This document shows positions 23,589-31,326 of a stretch of DNA of 40,782 bases, one piece after another. Position 1 is the first letter of the stretch. Each line of letters begins with the position of its first letter. The position numbers and the translations under genes are program-made. Under the pieces are notes generated by a model. It was not told the origin of the DNA. It saw only the letters and a list, made by a program, of their open reading frames with translations, and searched no databases. The stretch covers positions 1 to 40,782 of the forward strand of contig SHVA01000021.1 of assembly GCA_009691195.1 (NCBI GenBank), read 5' to 3'. The stretch comes from Solirubrobacterales bacterium (GTDB taxonomy: Bacteria; Actinomycetota; Thermoleophilia; Solirubrobacterales; 70-9).

Positions 23589-24338
23589 TCAGTTCAGCGC
23601 TGTCGCCAGGCGGCGGCGGTGCTCACGGGCGAGCGGGTCGGCCGCTCCCAGCTCGGTCAGGATGGCGATGATGACCCGGCGCAGCAGGTCCCGGCGGTCG
23701 GGATCAGCCTCGGCAGAGAGGGGCTCCTGGAGGCCCTCCAGGGCCGTGGCGGGGTCGGCTGCGTCCCAGGCGGCGAATGCGATTGCGAGCGCGTCGTCAG
23801 CCCCCTGCTTCTCGAGCTCGGCCCGGGCCGTGAGCCCGGAGGCGATGAAGTCGCCCTCGAAGGGCGCCAGGAGCTCGATCGCGTCGTCGTGGTCGCCTCG
23901 CTCGACCAACAGCCGCCCGAGGGCGCGGGCGGATTCGAGGTGCCTGGGGTCGCTCGCGAGCGCCTTGCGCAGCGACTCCTCATCACCGGCGACGGCCAGG
24001 CGGTCGGCCTCGGACGGGACCAGGGAGTCGAAGAACCGCTCGACGTTGGCGGCGGGTTGCGCGCCAACGAACTCCTCCACGACCTCTCCGTCGCGAAAGG
24101 CCTTGACCGCCGGGATGCCCTGGATGCCGTAGCGCGAGGCCAGCTCCTGGTTGGCGTCGGTGTCGATCTTGACCAGCTCGACCTCGCCGCTGCGCTTTGC
24201 CGCCTCCGCCTCGAGCACGGGGGTCAGCGTCCGGCAGGGCCCGCACCACTCGGCCCAGAAGTCGGCGACCACCGGTAGCTCGCTGGAGCGGTCGCTGACC
24301 AGTTTCTGAAAGGACGAGGTGTCTACATCGACCGCCAT
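23589..24338 (-). CDS. Thioredoxin-domain co-chaperone (CnoX/YbbN-like)
   Basis: A 249-aa protein: a thioredoxin domain (residues 1-110) with active site WCGPC (C32, C35) and the cis-Pro in GIQGIPAVKAF, followed by TPR-like helices (ESLRKALASDPRHLESARAL, LLVERGDHDDAIELL, DLLRRVIIAILTELG). This architecture is that of CnoX/YbbN, which protects and hands over oxidised or unfolded proteins. I start at MAVDVDTSSFQKLV (24338), the natural thioredoxin N-terminus. TAACCT lies 10 nt before it; the longer frame to 24458 is not protein-like. Confidence 0.9.
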   Translation of the reverse strand: MAVDVDTSSFQKLVSDRSSELPVVADFWAEWCGPCRTLTPVLEAEAAKRSGEVELVKIDTDANQELASRYGIQGIPAVKAFRDGEVVEEFVGAQPAANVERFFDSLVPSEADRLAVAGDEESLRKALASDPRHLESARALGRLLVERGDHDDAIELLAPFEGDFIASGLTARAELEKQGADDALAIAFAAWDAADPATALEGLQEPLSAEADPDRRDLLRRVIIAILTELGAADPLAREHRRRLATALN

Positions 24339-24351
24339 CTCGCCCCGAAGG

Positions 24352-25302
24352 TTAGATGGGGCGCGAGGCCGCCCGGCTCGGGGCGGGGGAAAGGTGGCGG
24401 CCAAGGAACTCGAGCTGGTCGCTGAGCGACCGCTCGCGCCCCTCGCCCACGTAGACATCGAAGTGGGGGATGTCGTATTCGCGCAGCTCGGCGCGAGCGC
24501 CCGCCCGGCGAGCGGCGGTCCTGGCCTGCCCCGGGGGCGCGACCGAGTCCCTGAGGCCGATCAGAACGAGGATCGGGCACTCGAGGCGGTCGATCCTCGT
24601 GATCGCCCGGTTCTGGGCCTCGAGGGTGACCGCGCGGGCGCAGATGCTGTTGCGCCAGGTCGGCCCGGCGATCTCCAGGTAGCCGGCCTCCGAGCCCTCG
24701 CTGCTGATGGCGGCGGCCTGGCCGGGCGGCGCGACGATCGGGATCGTGTGGGGAGCGGCGCCGGGGCGCAGGCGGGTGAGCTGGTCGCGGACGCCGTGGG
24801 CGCTGACGCGGGCGAGCTGGCCGACGCCGGCGTAGCGGCGGATCTGGTCGAGCGTCCGCAGCCCGTCGAGGTCAGGCGTCTGGGAGATCACGGCGGCAAT
24901 CCGAGGGTCCTCGGAGGCCGCGTAGACGACGTGGCCCCCCGACCAGGAGGTTCCCCAGAGGACGATTCGATCCGCATCGACCCCCTCCTGGGAGCGGGCG
25001 AAGGCGATCGCCGCGACGTAGTCGGCGCGGTGGCGGGAGGGGATCCCAAGCTGGCGAGGCTCCCCGCTGGAGTCGCCGAAGCAGCGATAGTCGAAGAGGA
25101 GCGCGTTGATGCCCGCCTCCGCGTAGGCCTCGGCAAAGGGGAGCAGGCCGGCGTCCCGGGTGCCTCCGACGCCGTGCGCCATGACCACGCACGGCCGGCC
25201 GCGATGGCTTGCGAAGGCGTCGCCCTCTGCCTCGAGGAACCAGGCGGCGCACGTCTCCCCGTGGCTGGCGAAGCTGACGTCGCATCGTTCAGCCCCACTC
25301 AC
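24352..25302 (-). CDS. Alpha/beta hydrolase
   Basis: A 316-aa hydrolase of the dienelactone/peptidase-S15-like type. Visible elements are an oxyanion segment VMAHGVGGTRDAGLLPFAEA, the LLFDYRCFGDSSGEPRQL block, the nucleophile elbow WGTSWSGGHV (GxSxSGG), an acid region near CPILVLIGLRDSVAPP, and the likely catalytic His in YDIPHFDVYVG. Substrate unknown. The GTG at 25302 is supported by TAGGGT 6 nt upstream. Its stop lies 13 nt before the thioredoxin-protein start. Confidence 0.85.
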   Translation of the reverse strand: MSGAERCDVSFASHGETCAAWFLEAEGDAFASHRGRPCVVMAHGVGGTRDAGLLPFAEAYAEAGINALLFDYRCFGDSSGEPRQLGIPSRHRADYVAAIAFARSQEGVDADRIVLWGTSWSGGHVVYAASEDPRIAAVISQTPDLDGLRTLDQIRRYAGVGQLARVSAHGVRDQLTRLRPGAAPHTIPIVAPPGQAAAISSEGSEAGYLEIAGPTWRNSICARAVTLEAQNRAITRIDRLECPILVLIGLRDSVAPPGQARTAARRAGARAELREYDIPHFDVYVGEGRERSLSDQLEFLGRHLSPAPSRAASRPI

Positions 25303-25308
25303 GGCCGC

Positions 25309-25314
25309 ACCCTA
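25309..25314 (-). promoter_or_regulatory. -10 box for leaderless alpha/beta hydrolase gene
   Basis: TAGGGT on the minus strand, 6 nt before the GTG at 25302. Confidence 0.6.
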
Positions 25315-25323
25315 CAACCCGGC

Positions 25324-26070
25324 CTAGGTGTTGCCGGAGATGTTGAGGCCGACGCTGTCGAGGCCGGTCTGGGCCCAGCGGTTGAACTCGTCGAACCAGC
25401 CGGTCAGGATCGAGATCCCGAACCCGATCAGGATCACGCCACCCGCGCCGATGATCACCGGATAGTGGCGCTTGACCACGGCGAACGCCGTCGTCATGCG
25501 ACTGAAGGCCAGAGCGGTCAGCAGGAAGGGGATCGCGAGGCCGGCCGAGTAGACCGCCAGCAGGAACGCCCCTCTGCCGGGTGAATCGGCGATCGCCGCC
25601 GAGGCGAGGATCGCCGCAAGGGTTGGACCGATGCAGGGGGTCCAGGCGAAGGCAAACGCCGCTCCGGCGACCAGCGGCCCGCCCTTGCCGGCACGCGCCA
25701 GCAGCGCGTCTACGTGCCACTCGCGGTTGAGCCTGACGATGAAGAGGGTGGCGATGAAGAAGACCCCCATGGCGATGATCAGCCACGCCGCCACCTTGGT
25801 CAGCTCGCGCTGGTGCTCGACCAAGAGGCTGCCGATCCCCGTCGCGGCGAGGCCCAGCAGGATGAAGACACTCGAGAAGCTGGCGACGAAGAGGAGGCTC
25901 GGCGCCAGCACCCGGCGCCAGTCGGCGCGCTCGAGGTCGGTGACGGCGACGCCCGTGACGACCGAGAGGTAGCCCGGAACGAGCGGGAGGACGCAGGGGG
26001 AGAGGAAGGAGACGAGCCCGGCCGCAAACGCGGTCAGAAGGCCGACGCCCGCCGCAGGATCGGTTGCCAT
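25324..26070 (-). CDS. CcdA-type cytochrome c biogenesis / thiol-electron transport protein
   Basis: A 248-aa membrane protein with six predicted helices. The two membrane cysteines that relay electrons from thioredoxin are in family motifs: FAAGLVSFLSPCVLPLVPGY and FAFAWTPCIGPTLAAIL. Helix ends match CcdA/DsbD-beta. It would pass reducing power from the cytoplasm to extracytoplasmic thiols, for example apocytochrome c or thioredoxin-like lipoproteins. A thioredoxin-domain gene lies two genes away, which may be coincidence. CAAACT lies 6 nt before the ATG. Confidence 0.92.
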   Translation of the reverse strand: MATDPAAGVGLLTAFAAGLVSFLSPCVLPLVPGYLSVVTGVAVTDLERADWRRVLAPSLLFVASFSSVFILLGLAATGIGSLLVEHQRELTKVAAWLIIAMGVFFIATLFIVRLNREWHVDALLARAGKGGPLVAGAAFAFAWTPCIGPTLAAILASAAIADSPGRGAFLLAVYSAGLAIPFLLTALAFSRMTTAFAVVKRHYPVIIGAGGVILIGFGISILTGWFDEFNRWAQTGLDSVGLNISGNT

Positions 26071-26150
26071 CCATGCAGTTTGACTGCTGAGGCCCGCGGG
26101 CCACGGGCGTCGCCTGGCGCTCCCGGCAAGGTTGGTGACAAAGGTTGCTT

Positions 26151-26474
26151 TTGAAGGACGGCCCGACGCGAGCCACGGGGCTCGTAGTAGAGGCCAAGGC
26201 GGCGCCGCAGAACGGGTTGCAGTCCTCCGAGGCCCAGAACGGCGACCTCGAGCAGCGCATGATCGAAGCCCAGAACAAGGCGATGGGCTCAGCGTCTGCG
26301 GCCCCCGCCGCCGGACGCGTCGGGGGAGTGATGGGCCCGGAGGTGCAGGCGATGATGGCCCAGAACGCCAAGCGCGCGCTCCAGATGTTCCAGGACCCCG
26401 CTCAGCGCAAGACGATGATCGCCCAGTACCGGGCGGCCGGGATCGAGATCGACGAGGAGGACCTGGCGCCCTAG
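26151..26474 (+). CDS. Hypothetical protein
   Basis: A 107-aa protein if started at the TTG at 26151, which has AAAGG 6 nt upstream; a TTG at 26145 is also in frame but too close to that site. It is hydrophilic and helical: NGDLEQRMIEAQNKAMGSA, a Gly/Ala hinge, then GPEVQAMMAQNAKRALQMFQ, DPAQRKTMIAQYRAAG, and IEIDEEDLAP. I recognise no family. Third-position G/C is high, supporting coding. Its TAG stop shares a CTAG with the convergent YccF gene. Confidence 0.6.
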   Translation: MKDGPTRATGLVVEAKAAPQNGLQSSEAQNGDLEQRMIEAQNKAMGSASAAPAAGRVGGVMGPEVQAMMAQNAKRALQMFQDPAQRKTMIAQYRAAGIEIDEEDLAP

Positions 26475-26890
26475 CGGACCGCTACGGCGCTCGTGGCCTC
26501 GATCGCGCGGGCCTCCTCAACCGAGACGATCTCGCGGCCGAAGGGCCACAGCGAGACCGGGATCAGCTTCAGGTGACCCGCGGCGAGCGGGATCCCGATG
26601 ATGGTCAGTGCCATCACGACGGCCGCGACGAGGTGCATGATCGCCAGCCACCAGCCGGCGAGGATCAGCCAGACCACGTTGCCTATGGCCGAGGGCGCTC
26701 CGGCGGTCGGGCGCTTGACCAGCGTGCGGCCGAACGGCCACAGGGTGAACATCGCGATCTTGATGCCCTGGACGCCGAAGGGGATCCCGATGATCGTGAT
26801 GCACATGAGCAGCGAGGCCAGCAGCCAGCCCAGCGCCGTCGCAAAGCCCGTCAGCACGAGCCAGATGATGTTCCCGATCAGCCTCAGCAT
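26471..26890 (-). CDS. YccF/DUF307 family membrane protein
   Basis: A 139-aa inner-membrane protein made of two similar halves, each a hydrophobic helical hairpin plus a conserved turn: NIIWLVLTGF, CITIIGIPFGVQGIKIAMF, LWPFGRTLV in the first, and NVVWLILAGWWLAIMH, ALTIIGIPLAAGHLKLI, LWPFGREIV in the second. This internal repeat is typical of YccF. Function is unknown in the family. The ATG at 26890 is preceded at 8 nt by TACTCT. Confidence 0.9.
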   Translation of the reverse strand: MLRLIGNIIWLVLTGFATALGWLLASLLMCITIIGIPFGVQGIKIAMFTLWPFGRTLVKRPTAGAPSAIGNVVWLILAGWWLAIMHLVAAVVMALTIIGIPLAAGHLKLIPVSLWPFGREIVSVEEARAIEATSAVAVR

Positions 26891-26898
26891 CGACTCAG

Positions 26899-26904
26899 AG
26901 AGTA
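26899..26904 (-). promoter_or_regulatory. -10 box for near-leaderless yccF
   Basis: TACTCT on the minus strand, 8 nt before the ATG at 26890. Confidence 0.55.
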
Positions 26905-26947
26905 ACGACCGACAGGCACGGAACCAATGCCTGCTAATCAGCGTTAC
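26902..26947. repeat. Nested inverted repeats in the yccF/ZIP intergenic region
   Basis: The outer arms are GTAACG (26902-26907) with CGTTAC (26942-26947), and the inner arms are CAGGCA (26913-26918) with TGCCTG (26928-26933) around a 9-nt loop. The stretch is visibly less GC-rich than its surroundings. It could be an operator or a scar at the 5' truncation of the ZIP gene. Confidence 0.4.
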
Positions 26948-26966
26948 GTAAACCTGACGATCAAGA

Positions 26967-27488
26967 ATGAGTACCGGGTGCGCAGGCGGCCGCTCCGAGG
27001 TGCACTTCGGCTCTCTCGGCGGCGCCGATGTCAGGACCTCGGTGCTGGTCTTCGCCGTCCTCTTCGCCCACAGCCTCCCCGAGGGGTTCGCGATCGGGAC
27101 GGCTTACGCCTCCGACGTGGCCGGCCTCAGCCTCTTCGTCATCCTCGAGATCGGGCTGCAGAACATCCCCGAGGGGACCAGCGTCGCGATCCCGATGGCC
27201 GACGCCGGGTTCAGCCGCCGCCGGCAGTTCGGCGCCGCCGTCCTGACCAGCGCCCCGCAGCCGATCGGCGCCGCGATCGCGTTCCTCCTGGTCGAGACCA
27301 TCAAGGGCCTGCTGCCCCTCTCCTTCGGCTTCGCCGCCGGGGCGATGCCGGCGCTCGTGGCCGCGGAGTTGCTGCCGCGAATGGTGAGATCAGGCAGTTG
27401 GCGGAGCGGCGCCGGGGCACTCGCGGGGGCGGCGATCATGCTCGCCCTGAGCGTCGGCCTCGGCCTTGGCCTCGGCCTCGGCCTCTAG
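26967..27488 (+). pseudogene. 5'-truncated ZIP-family metal transporter
   Basis: This 173-aa frame encodes only the second half of a ZIP/GufA-type divalent-metal transporter: the helix IV metal motif AHSLPEGFAIG, the helix V motif EIGLQNIPEGTSVAIP, then helices VI-VIII (FGAAVLTSAPQPIGAAIAFL, GLLPLSFGFAAGAMPALVAA, GAAIMLALSVG). Helices I-III are absent and there is no room for them, since the divergent yccF gene starts 77 bp upstream. The first 20 residues (STGCAGGRSEVHFGSLGG) do not resemble a ZIP N-terminus. The gene is probably a remnant, though a short product with both metal motifs could be made. The 3' end is a run of five GGCCTY hexamers. Confidence 0.7.
27456..27485 (+). repeat. Hexanucleotide repeat, five GGCCTY units
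   Basis: Five tandem GGCCTC/GGCCTT units encode (Gly-Leu)5 at the end of the truncated ZIP frame. Slippage would change length but not frame. Confidence 0.8.
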
Positions 27489-27832
27489 CGCCGTCGCCAG
27501 CCGCCGCCGAGCATCCGCGAGATGCGGCCGCCGCGGCTCGGCTCGAAGTTCCCGGCGGCCTTCTCGGGCGCCGGGAGCTCGGCGACCGCCGCAGCGGTGA
27601 TCGTCAGCGTCACCGCCTTCTCCGCGGTGCGCGCCACCTCCGGCGCATCGGCGAAGACGAGGCGGCGGTCTGAGGTCTCGATCACGAACCCGTCGAGGAT
27701 GTGCTCTTGGTAGTTGTCCACGACCTCGTCCACCTTGCCGACCTCGACCTCGTCGGAGGAGTAGACGGGCGTACCGCGCTGCACGGCGGCATAGTGGATG
27801 GCGGCTCCTTCATCGATCACGCTCCAAAGCAT
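27485..27832 (-). CDS. PRC-barrel-like protein
   Basis: A 115-aa cytoplasmic protein. Residues about 17-75 look like a PRC-barrel/DUF2171 unit (AVQRGTPVYSSDEVEVGKVD, EVVDNYQEHILDGFVIET, RRLVFADAPEVARTAEKAV), and the rest is a basic, Gly-rich tail. PRC barrels bind RNA or membrane partners; no specific role can be given. I use the ATG at 27832. A GTG at 27847 preceded at 7 nt by GAGCAT is a real alternative. Its stop shares a CTAG with the ZIP remnant. Confidence 0.7.
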   Translation of the reverse strand: MLWSVIDEGAAIHYAAVQRGTPVYSSDEVEVGKVDEVVDNYQEHILDGFVIETSDRRLVFADAPEVARTAEKAVTLTITAAAVAELPAPEKAAGNFEPSRGGRISRMLGGGWRRR

Positions 27833-27884
27833 ATGCGGCGGCCCCACCCGGCCCATGCTCGCCACCTTTACCCTGGCGGCCACG

Positions 27885-28304
27885 ATGTCCGGCTACTCGG
27901 GAACACCTCTGATCACGAAGCTGGGCATCAAGGAGGGGCACCGGATCGCCTTCCCCGGCGCGCCGGCGGAGTTCGAGGGACTGCTGGGCCCCCTGCCCGA
28001 CGGAGCGCGCCTCAAGTCCAGGGCCGTCGGCCCCCTTGACGTGATCGTTCTGTTCACCAGGCGCCGGGCTGAGCTCGCGCGGCGGCTGCCCTCGCTGCGC
28101 TCGGCGCTCGACCCGGCCGGGGGCCTCTGGATCGCCTGGCCAAAGCGGGCGTCGGGGGTCGAGACCGACGTGACCGAGGACGTGGTTCGCGAGCTCGGTC
28201 TCGCCGGGGGCCTTGTCGACAACAAGGTCTGCGCGATAGACGAGACCTGGTCGGGACTGCGGCTGGTGATCAGGCTCAGGGACAGGCCCGGTGGCGGTCG
28301 CTAG
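27885..28304 (+). CDS. DUF3052 family protein
   Basis: A 139-aa protein matching DUF3052 along its length: SGYSGTPLITKLGIKEGHRI, FEGLLGPLPDGARL, DVIVLFTRRRAELARRLPSL, GGLWIAWPKRASGVETDVTE, VDNKVCAIDETWSGLRLVIR. The family is widespread in actinobacteria; no function is established. The ATG at 27885 gives the family N-terminus, with TACCCT 10 nt upstream. Divergent from the PRC-barrel gene; its stop lies in a CTAG shared with the convergent hydrolase gene. Confidence 0.9.
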   Translation: MSGYSGTPLITKLGIKEGHRIAFPGAPAEFEGLLGPLPDGARLKSRAVGPLDVIVLFTRRRAELARRLPSLRSALDPAGGLWIAWPKRASGVETDVTEDVVRELGLAGGLVDNKVCAIDETWSGLRLVIRLRDRPGGGR

Positions 28305-29146
28305 ACGGCGGTCCGCTCGCAGAAGCTGACTATCTCCCGGGAGAGCCTGCCCCCTTGCCACGCAAGCGGCGATTCGCCCTGGGCCTCACTGACCAGCGTG
28401 GCGCCGGGAAGGGCCTCTGCCCAAGCCTCGGCCACGGCGAAGGGATGGTTGGGGTCCGCATCGTCATGACTGGCCACCACGAGGGATGGAGCGCGGAGCG
28501 ACTCCAGCTCCGAGATGCCCTCGAAGGGAAGCGAGCGCGGCACCTCCCGCAGGGCCCATGACAGCGCCTCGGGGTGGCTGTGAAGTCCGATCCGCTCGCG
28601 GGTAAGGCGCAGGACCGTCTCCCGCCATTCCGGCGCCGTGGTGATGTCGGGCTCATACGCCTTCATGAAGCCGTCGACGCCGCCGGAATCCAGACCGTCG
28701 GCGAGCCGGTCCCAGTGGGCGAGAACCTCCTCCGCCGCCGGGAGACCCAGTGACGCGGGGCTGATCAGGACGGCGCCGGCGACCTCATCGGGATGCTCGA
28801 GGGCGAAGGCGGCGACCGTGTGGCAGCCCATCGAGTGCCCGACCAGGACGGGCGGCCGGTCACAGCTCCCTTCGATCACCCGGCCGAGGTCCTGCGCCAG
28901 CTCGGCGTAGGAGTAGCCCTGGTCGGCGGGCGCCGGATCGGATTCGCCGTGGCCCCTGGCGTCATAGGCGATCGTTCGCCGGCCCGAGCGTGGCAGCAGC
29001 TTGGAGCCGTGGACCACATACCGCCGTGTCGCGCTGATCCCGTGCAGCAGCACGAGCGGCTGGCCCTCCCCCATCCCCTCCCCGGACAGCGCCGGGGCGC
29101 CGGCGATCGTCAGCGGCTCCGGCTGCGGCGCCGCCGCGGCGCGCAC
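28301..29146 (-). CDS. Alpha/beta hydrolase
   Basis: A 281-aa hydrolase: oxyanion motif VLLHGISATRRYV, strand RTIAYDARGHGESDPAPADQ, nucleophile elbow VLVGHSMGCHTVAAFA (GHSMG), acid region SLVVASHDDADPNHPF. The late catalytic His is not obvious: the C-terminal part reads GESPLAWQGGRLSREIV where a GH or H motif is expected, so activity is less certain. The GTG start lies 2 nt after the peroxiredoxin stop, indicating an operon with it. Confidence 0.85.
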   Translation of the reverse strand: MRAAAAPQPEPLTIAGAPALSGEGMGEGQPLVLLHGISATRRYVVHGSKLLPRSGRRTIAYDARGHGESDPAPADQGYSYAELAQDLGRVIEGSCDRPPVLVGHSMGCHTVAAFALEHPDEVAGAVLISPASLGLPAAEEVLAHWDRLADGLDSGGVDGFMKAYEPDITTAPEWRETVLRLTRERIGLHSHPEALSWALREVPRSLPFEGISELESLRAPSLVVASHDDADPNHPFAVAEAWAEALPGATLVSEAQGESPLAWQGGRLSREIVSFCERTAV

Positions 29147-29148
29147 GC

Positions 29149-29601
29149 TCAGAGTTCGGCGACGGCGGGCTCGAGGTCGTCCACGTCCTGGTAGTGAAGG
29201 CCGAAGAGCGCGACGTGGCGGTAGCGGACCTTGCCGTCGGGGTCGATGAGGAAGATCGAACGGCGCACCATCCCGCCCGGGCCCAGGGCGCCATAAGCGC
29301 GCGCGACTCGCCTCTCAGGGTCCGAGAGCAGCGGCACCTTGAGCCCGTTCTCGGTGATGAAGCGCTCGTGGGAGTCCACAGACTGGGGCGAGATGCCGAC
29401 CATGGGCACGCCGAGCGCCTCGATCCGGTCGCCCTCGTCCCGGTAGGAGCAGAACTGCTTGGTACACACGGGGGTGAAATCGCCCGGGTAGAACGCGAGG
29501 ATCACACCGGTCTTCTCGAAGTCCGAGAGGCTGTAGGTCCGCCCCCCCGTCCCGTGCAGCTCGAACGTGGGGGCCTGCTTGCCGACGGCCAGCTTCGCCA
29601 T
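29149..29601 (-). CDS. Peroxiredoxin, Bcp/AhpE-like
   Basis: A 150-aa thiol peroxidase (AhpC/TSA family) that reduces H2O2 and organic peroxides in the cytoplasm. The peroxidatic cysteine is C46 in YPGDFTPVCTKQFC, with the conserved Thr43 and Pro39 context. C51, five residues later, could be the resolving cysteine, as in atypical 2-Cys Bcp enzymes. The remainder (GVPMVGISPQSVDSHERFI, LLSDPERRVARAYGA, RSIFLIDPDGKVRYRHV) is typical. The ATG overlaps the TGA of a short upstream frame (TGATG). Confidence 0.95.
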   Translation of the reverse strand: MAKLAVGKQAPTFELHGTGGRTYSLSDFEKTGVILAFYPGDFTPVCTKQFCSYRDEGDRIEALGVPMVGISPQSVDSHERFITENGLKVPLLSDPERRVARAYGALGPGGMVRRSIFLIDPDGKVRYRHVALFGLHYQDVDDLEPAVAEL

Positions 29602-29700
29602 CAGCCTCGGCTCACCGTGATCAGGTCGATCACAAGCGCGCAGTCGGGCGGCAGCCCGCGGTCAGGAGGGCCGCGCGGAAGAGCGATGTGGTATCCATCT
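29601..29700 (-). pseudogene. Possible C-terminal remnant of an FKBP-type isomerase
   Basis: The frame ending in the TGA at 29603-29601 reads YHIALPRGPPDRGLPPDCAL, then VIDLITVSRG, which resembles the last strand of FKBP-type prolyl isomerases (IPPNATLVFDVELL pattern). The sequence before it is not FKBP-like. The TGATG junction with the peroxiredoxin start suggests former translational coupling. Weak evidence. Confidence 0.3.
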
Positions 29701-29752
29701 CGCGGGTAACAGCGGCGAAGGCTAGCTGCTCGCCCGATGCGATCATGAGCGG

Positions 29753-30415
29753 GTGAGCGACCCCACAGGCACCGAGGCAGGGCGACCCATCGCACGTCAC
29801 ACGAAGTTGGTCGGGCGGGCCCTCAACCGCGCGGTCGTCCGCGCCCCGGTCCTTTGGCCCATCCTCAAGCGCCCCATGCGGGACTTCTTCGACCGCGCCG
29901 CCGAGGGCTGGGACGAGCGGACCGGCGCCGGCTCCTCCGAGCACCTGGCCCCACTGGCCGCCGGGCTGCTTCACGTAAAGCCTGACCCCGAGCGAGCGCT
30001 CGACCTCGGCACCGGCACCGGCACCGGCGCGCTGCTGATCGCCCGAGAGTTCCCCCGGGTGCGGGTGAGGGGCATCGACGTCTCAGAGGAGATGATCCGG
30101 CGGGCGCGGCGGCGCGTGGGCCTGGACCCGGAGGGCAGGATCGCCTTTCGCGTGGGCGACGCCGCCCACCTTCCCTACGACGACGAGTCCTTCGACCTCG
30201 TTGCGCAGCTCAACATGCCCCCCTTCTTCGCCGAGATCGCCCGCGTGCTGCGCCCCGGCGGCCACGCGGTTGTGGCGGCGAGCTCGGGGCCCTCGACGCC
30301 CTTCTACACGCCCTCGTCGGTACTGGAGCGCCGCTTCGGCCGGCTCGGCTTCGAGACCGTGCAGAGCGGAGAGGCGGGCGCGGGGACCTTTCACGTCGCC
30401 CGTCTGCCGGGCTGA
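29753..30415 (+). CDS. Class I SAM-dependent methyltransferase
   Basis: A 220-aa methyltransferase of the UbiE/Methyltransf_11 type. SAM-binding motif I is ALDLGTGTGTGALLIAREFP, motif II is VRVRGIDVSEEMIRRARRR, then FRVGDAAHLPYDDESFDLV and EIARVLRPGGHAVVAAS. The N-terminal helix block (MRDFFDRAAEGWDERTG) is typical of small-molecule or quinone methyltransferases. Substrate not determinable. The GTG at 29753 is preceded at 6 nt by GATCAT. It ends 17 nt before the lipid-kinase-like gene. Confidence 0.88.
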   Translation: MSDPTGTEAGRPIARHTKLVGRALNRAVVRAPVLWPILKRPMRDFFDRAAEGWDERTGAGSSEHLAPLAAGLLHVKPDPERALDLGTGTGTGALLIAREFPRVRVRGIDVSEEMIRRARRRVGLDPEGRIAFRVGDAAHLPYDDESFDLVAQLNMPPFFAEIARVLRPGGHAVVAASSGPSTPFYTPSSVLERRFGRLGFETVQSGEAGAGTFHVARLPG

Positions 30416-30419
30416 GCCA

Positions 30420-30425
30420 TACAGT
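30420..30425 (+). promoter_or_regulatory. -10 box for leaderless lipid-kinase-like gene
   Basis: TACAGT followed by 7 nt and the GTG at 30433. It would drive the dagK-like/murT/methyltransferase/gatD operon. Confidence 0.6.
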
Positions 30426-30432
30426 CACCTTC

Positions 30433-31326
30433 GTGCCCGTCCAGCGCCCCCATGTCCTGATCGCCAACCCCTCCTCCGGCGGCGGAAAGGGAAAGGACCT
30501 CCTGCCTGAGGTCGAGCGCGCCCTCGACCAGAACCGGCTCGCATTCCGCACCGTTGTCACCCACAGCCTCGAGCACGGCGTTGACGAGGCGCTCGGCGCA
30601 GCCGAGGCGGGCGAGGTCCCGGTCGTGATCAGCGGCGACGGCCTGATCGGCCAGATCGGCGGCGCGCTGGCGCGCAGCGATACCCCCCTGGGGATCGTCC
30701 CGGGCGGGCGCGGCAACGACCTCGCGCGTGTGCTCGAGATCCCGACCGAGGTGCCGGACGCGGTCCGGGTGCTCGCGGCCGGCCACGAGCGCGAGATAGA
30801 CGTCGGTGAGGTCAACGGCCGTCGCTTCCTCTGTATCGCGTCGATGGGCTTCGACTCGGAGGCCAACAGGATCGCCAACGAGGCGCGGCTCATCCGTGGC
30901 AACCTCGTCTACGCCTACGCCGCCCTGAGGGCCCTCGTCGCCTGGCGCCCCGCGACCTTCACGATCGAGTACGACGGCGACCGCCGTACGTACAAGGGCT
31001 ACGCGGCCGCGGTCGCCAACAGCCGCGCCTTCGGCGGCGGGATGTTCATCGCCCCCGGCGCCGAGCTCGACGACGGGCGCTTCGACATCGTCATGTCGGG
31101 CGACGTCAGCAAGTTCCGCTTCCTGGCCAACCTGCCCAAGGTGTTCAAGGGCACGCACATCGAGGAGCCGGAGGTGAGGGTCGTGCGAGCCGCCCACGCC
31201 GAGGTCAGGGCCAGCCGCAACTTCCAGGTCTACGCCGACGGCGAGCACCTCACCGACCTCCCGGCCACCCTGCGGGTCCTGCCGCGGGCCCTGCGAGTGA
31301 TCGTGCCGGCCACAAGCCAGCGGTGA
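30433..31326 (+). CDS. Diacylglycerol kinase-like lipid kinase (DagK/YegS family)
   Basis: A 297-aa lipid kinase of the DAGK catalytic family. Motifs: VLIANPSSGGGKGKDLLPEV, the nucleotide loop VVISGDGLIGQIGGALA (family GGDGT, here SGDGL), PLGIVPGGRGNDLARVL, and the C-terminal domain SMGFDSEANRIAN, VANSRAFGGGMFIAPGAEL, FQVYADGEHLTDLP. It would phosphorylate diacylglycerol or a related lipid; the Thr-to-Leu change in the GGDGT loop is a departure from the commonest form. Its TGA overlaps the murT GTG by 4 nt (GTGA), so the two are translationally coupled. Confidence 0.9.
   Translation: MPVQRPHVLIANPSSGGGKGKDLLPEVERALDQNRLAFRTVVTHSLEHGVDEALGAAEAGEVPVVISGDGLIGQIGGALARSDTPLGIVPGGRGNDLARVLEIPTEVPDAVRVLAAGHEREIDVGEVNGRRFLCIASMGFDSEANRIANEARLIRGNLVYAYAALRALVAWRPATFTIEYDGDRRTYKGYAAAVANSRAFGGGMFIAPGAELDDGRFDIVMSGDVSKFRFLANLPKVFKGTHIEEPEVRVVRAAHAEVRASRNFQVYADGEHLTDLPATLRVLPRALRVIVPATSQR

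Noticed and set aside
26091-26102. Perfect 12-nt palindrome GGCCCGCGGGCC
   Set aside because: Short and made only of G and C; expected by chance in DNA this GC-rich, with no nearby pattern to support an operator.
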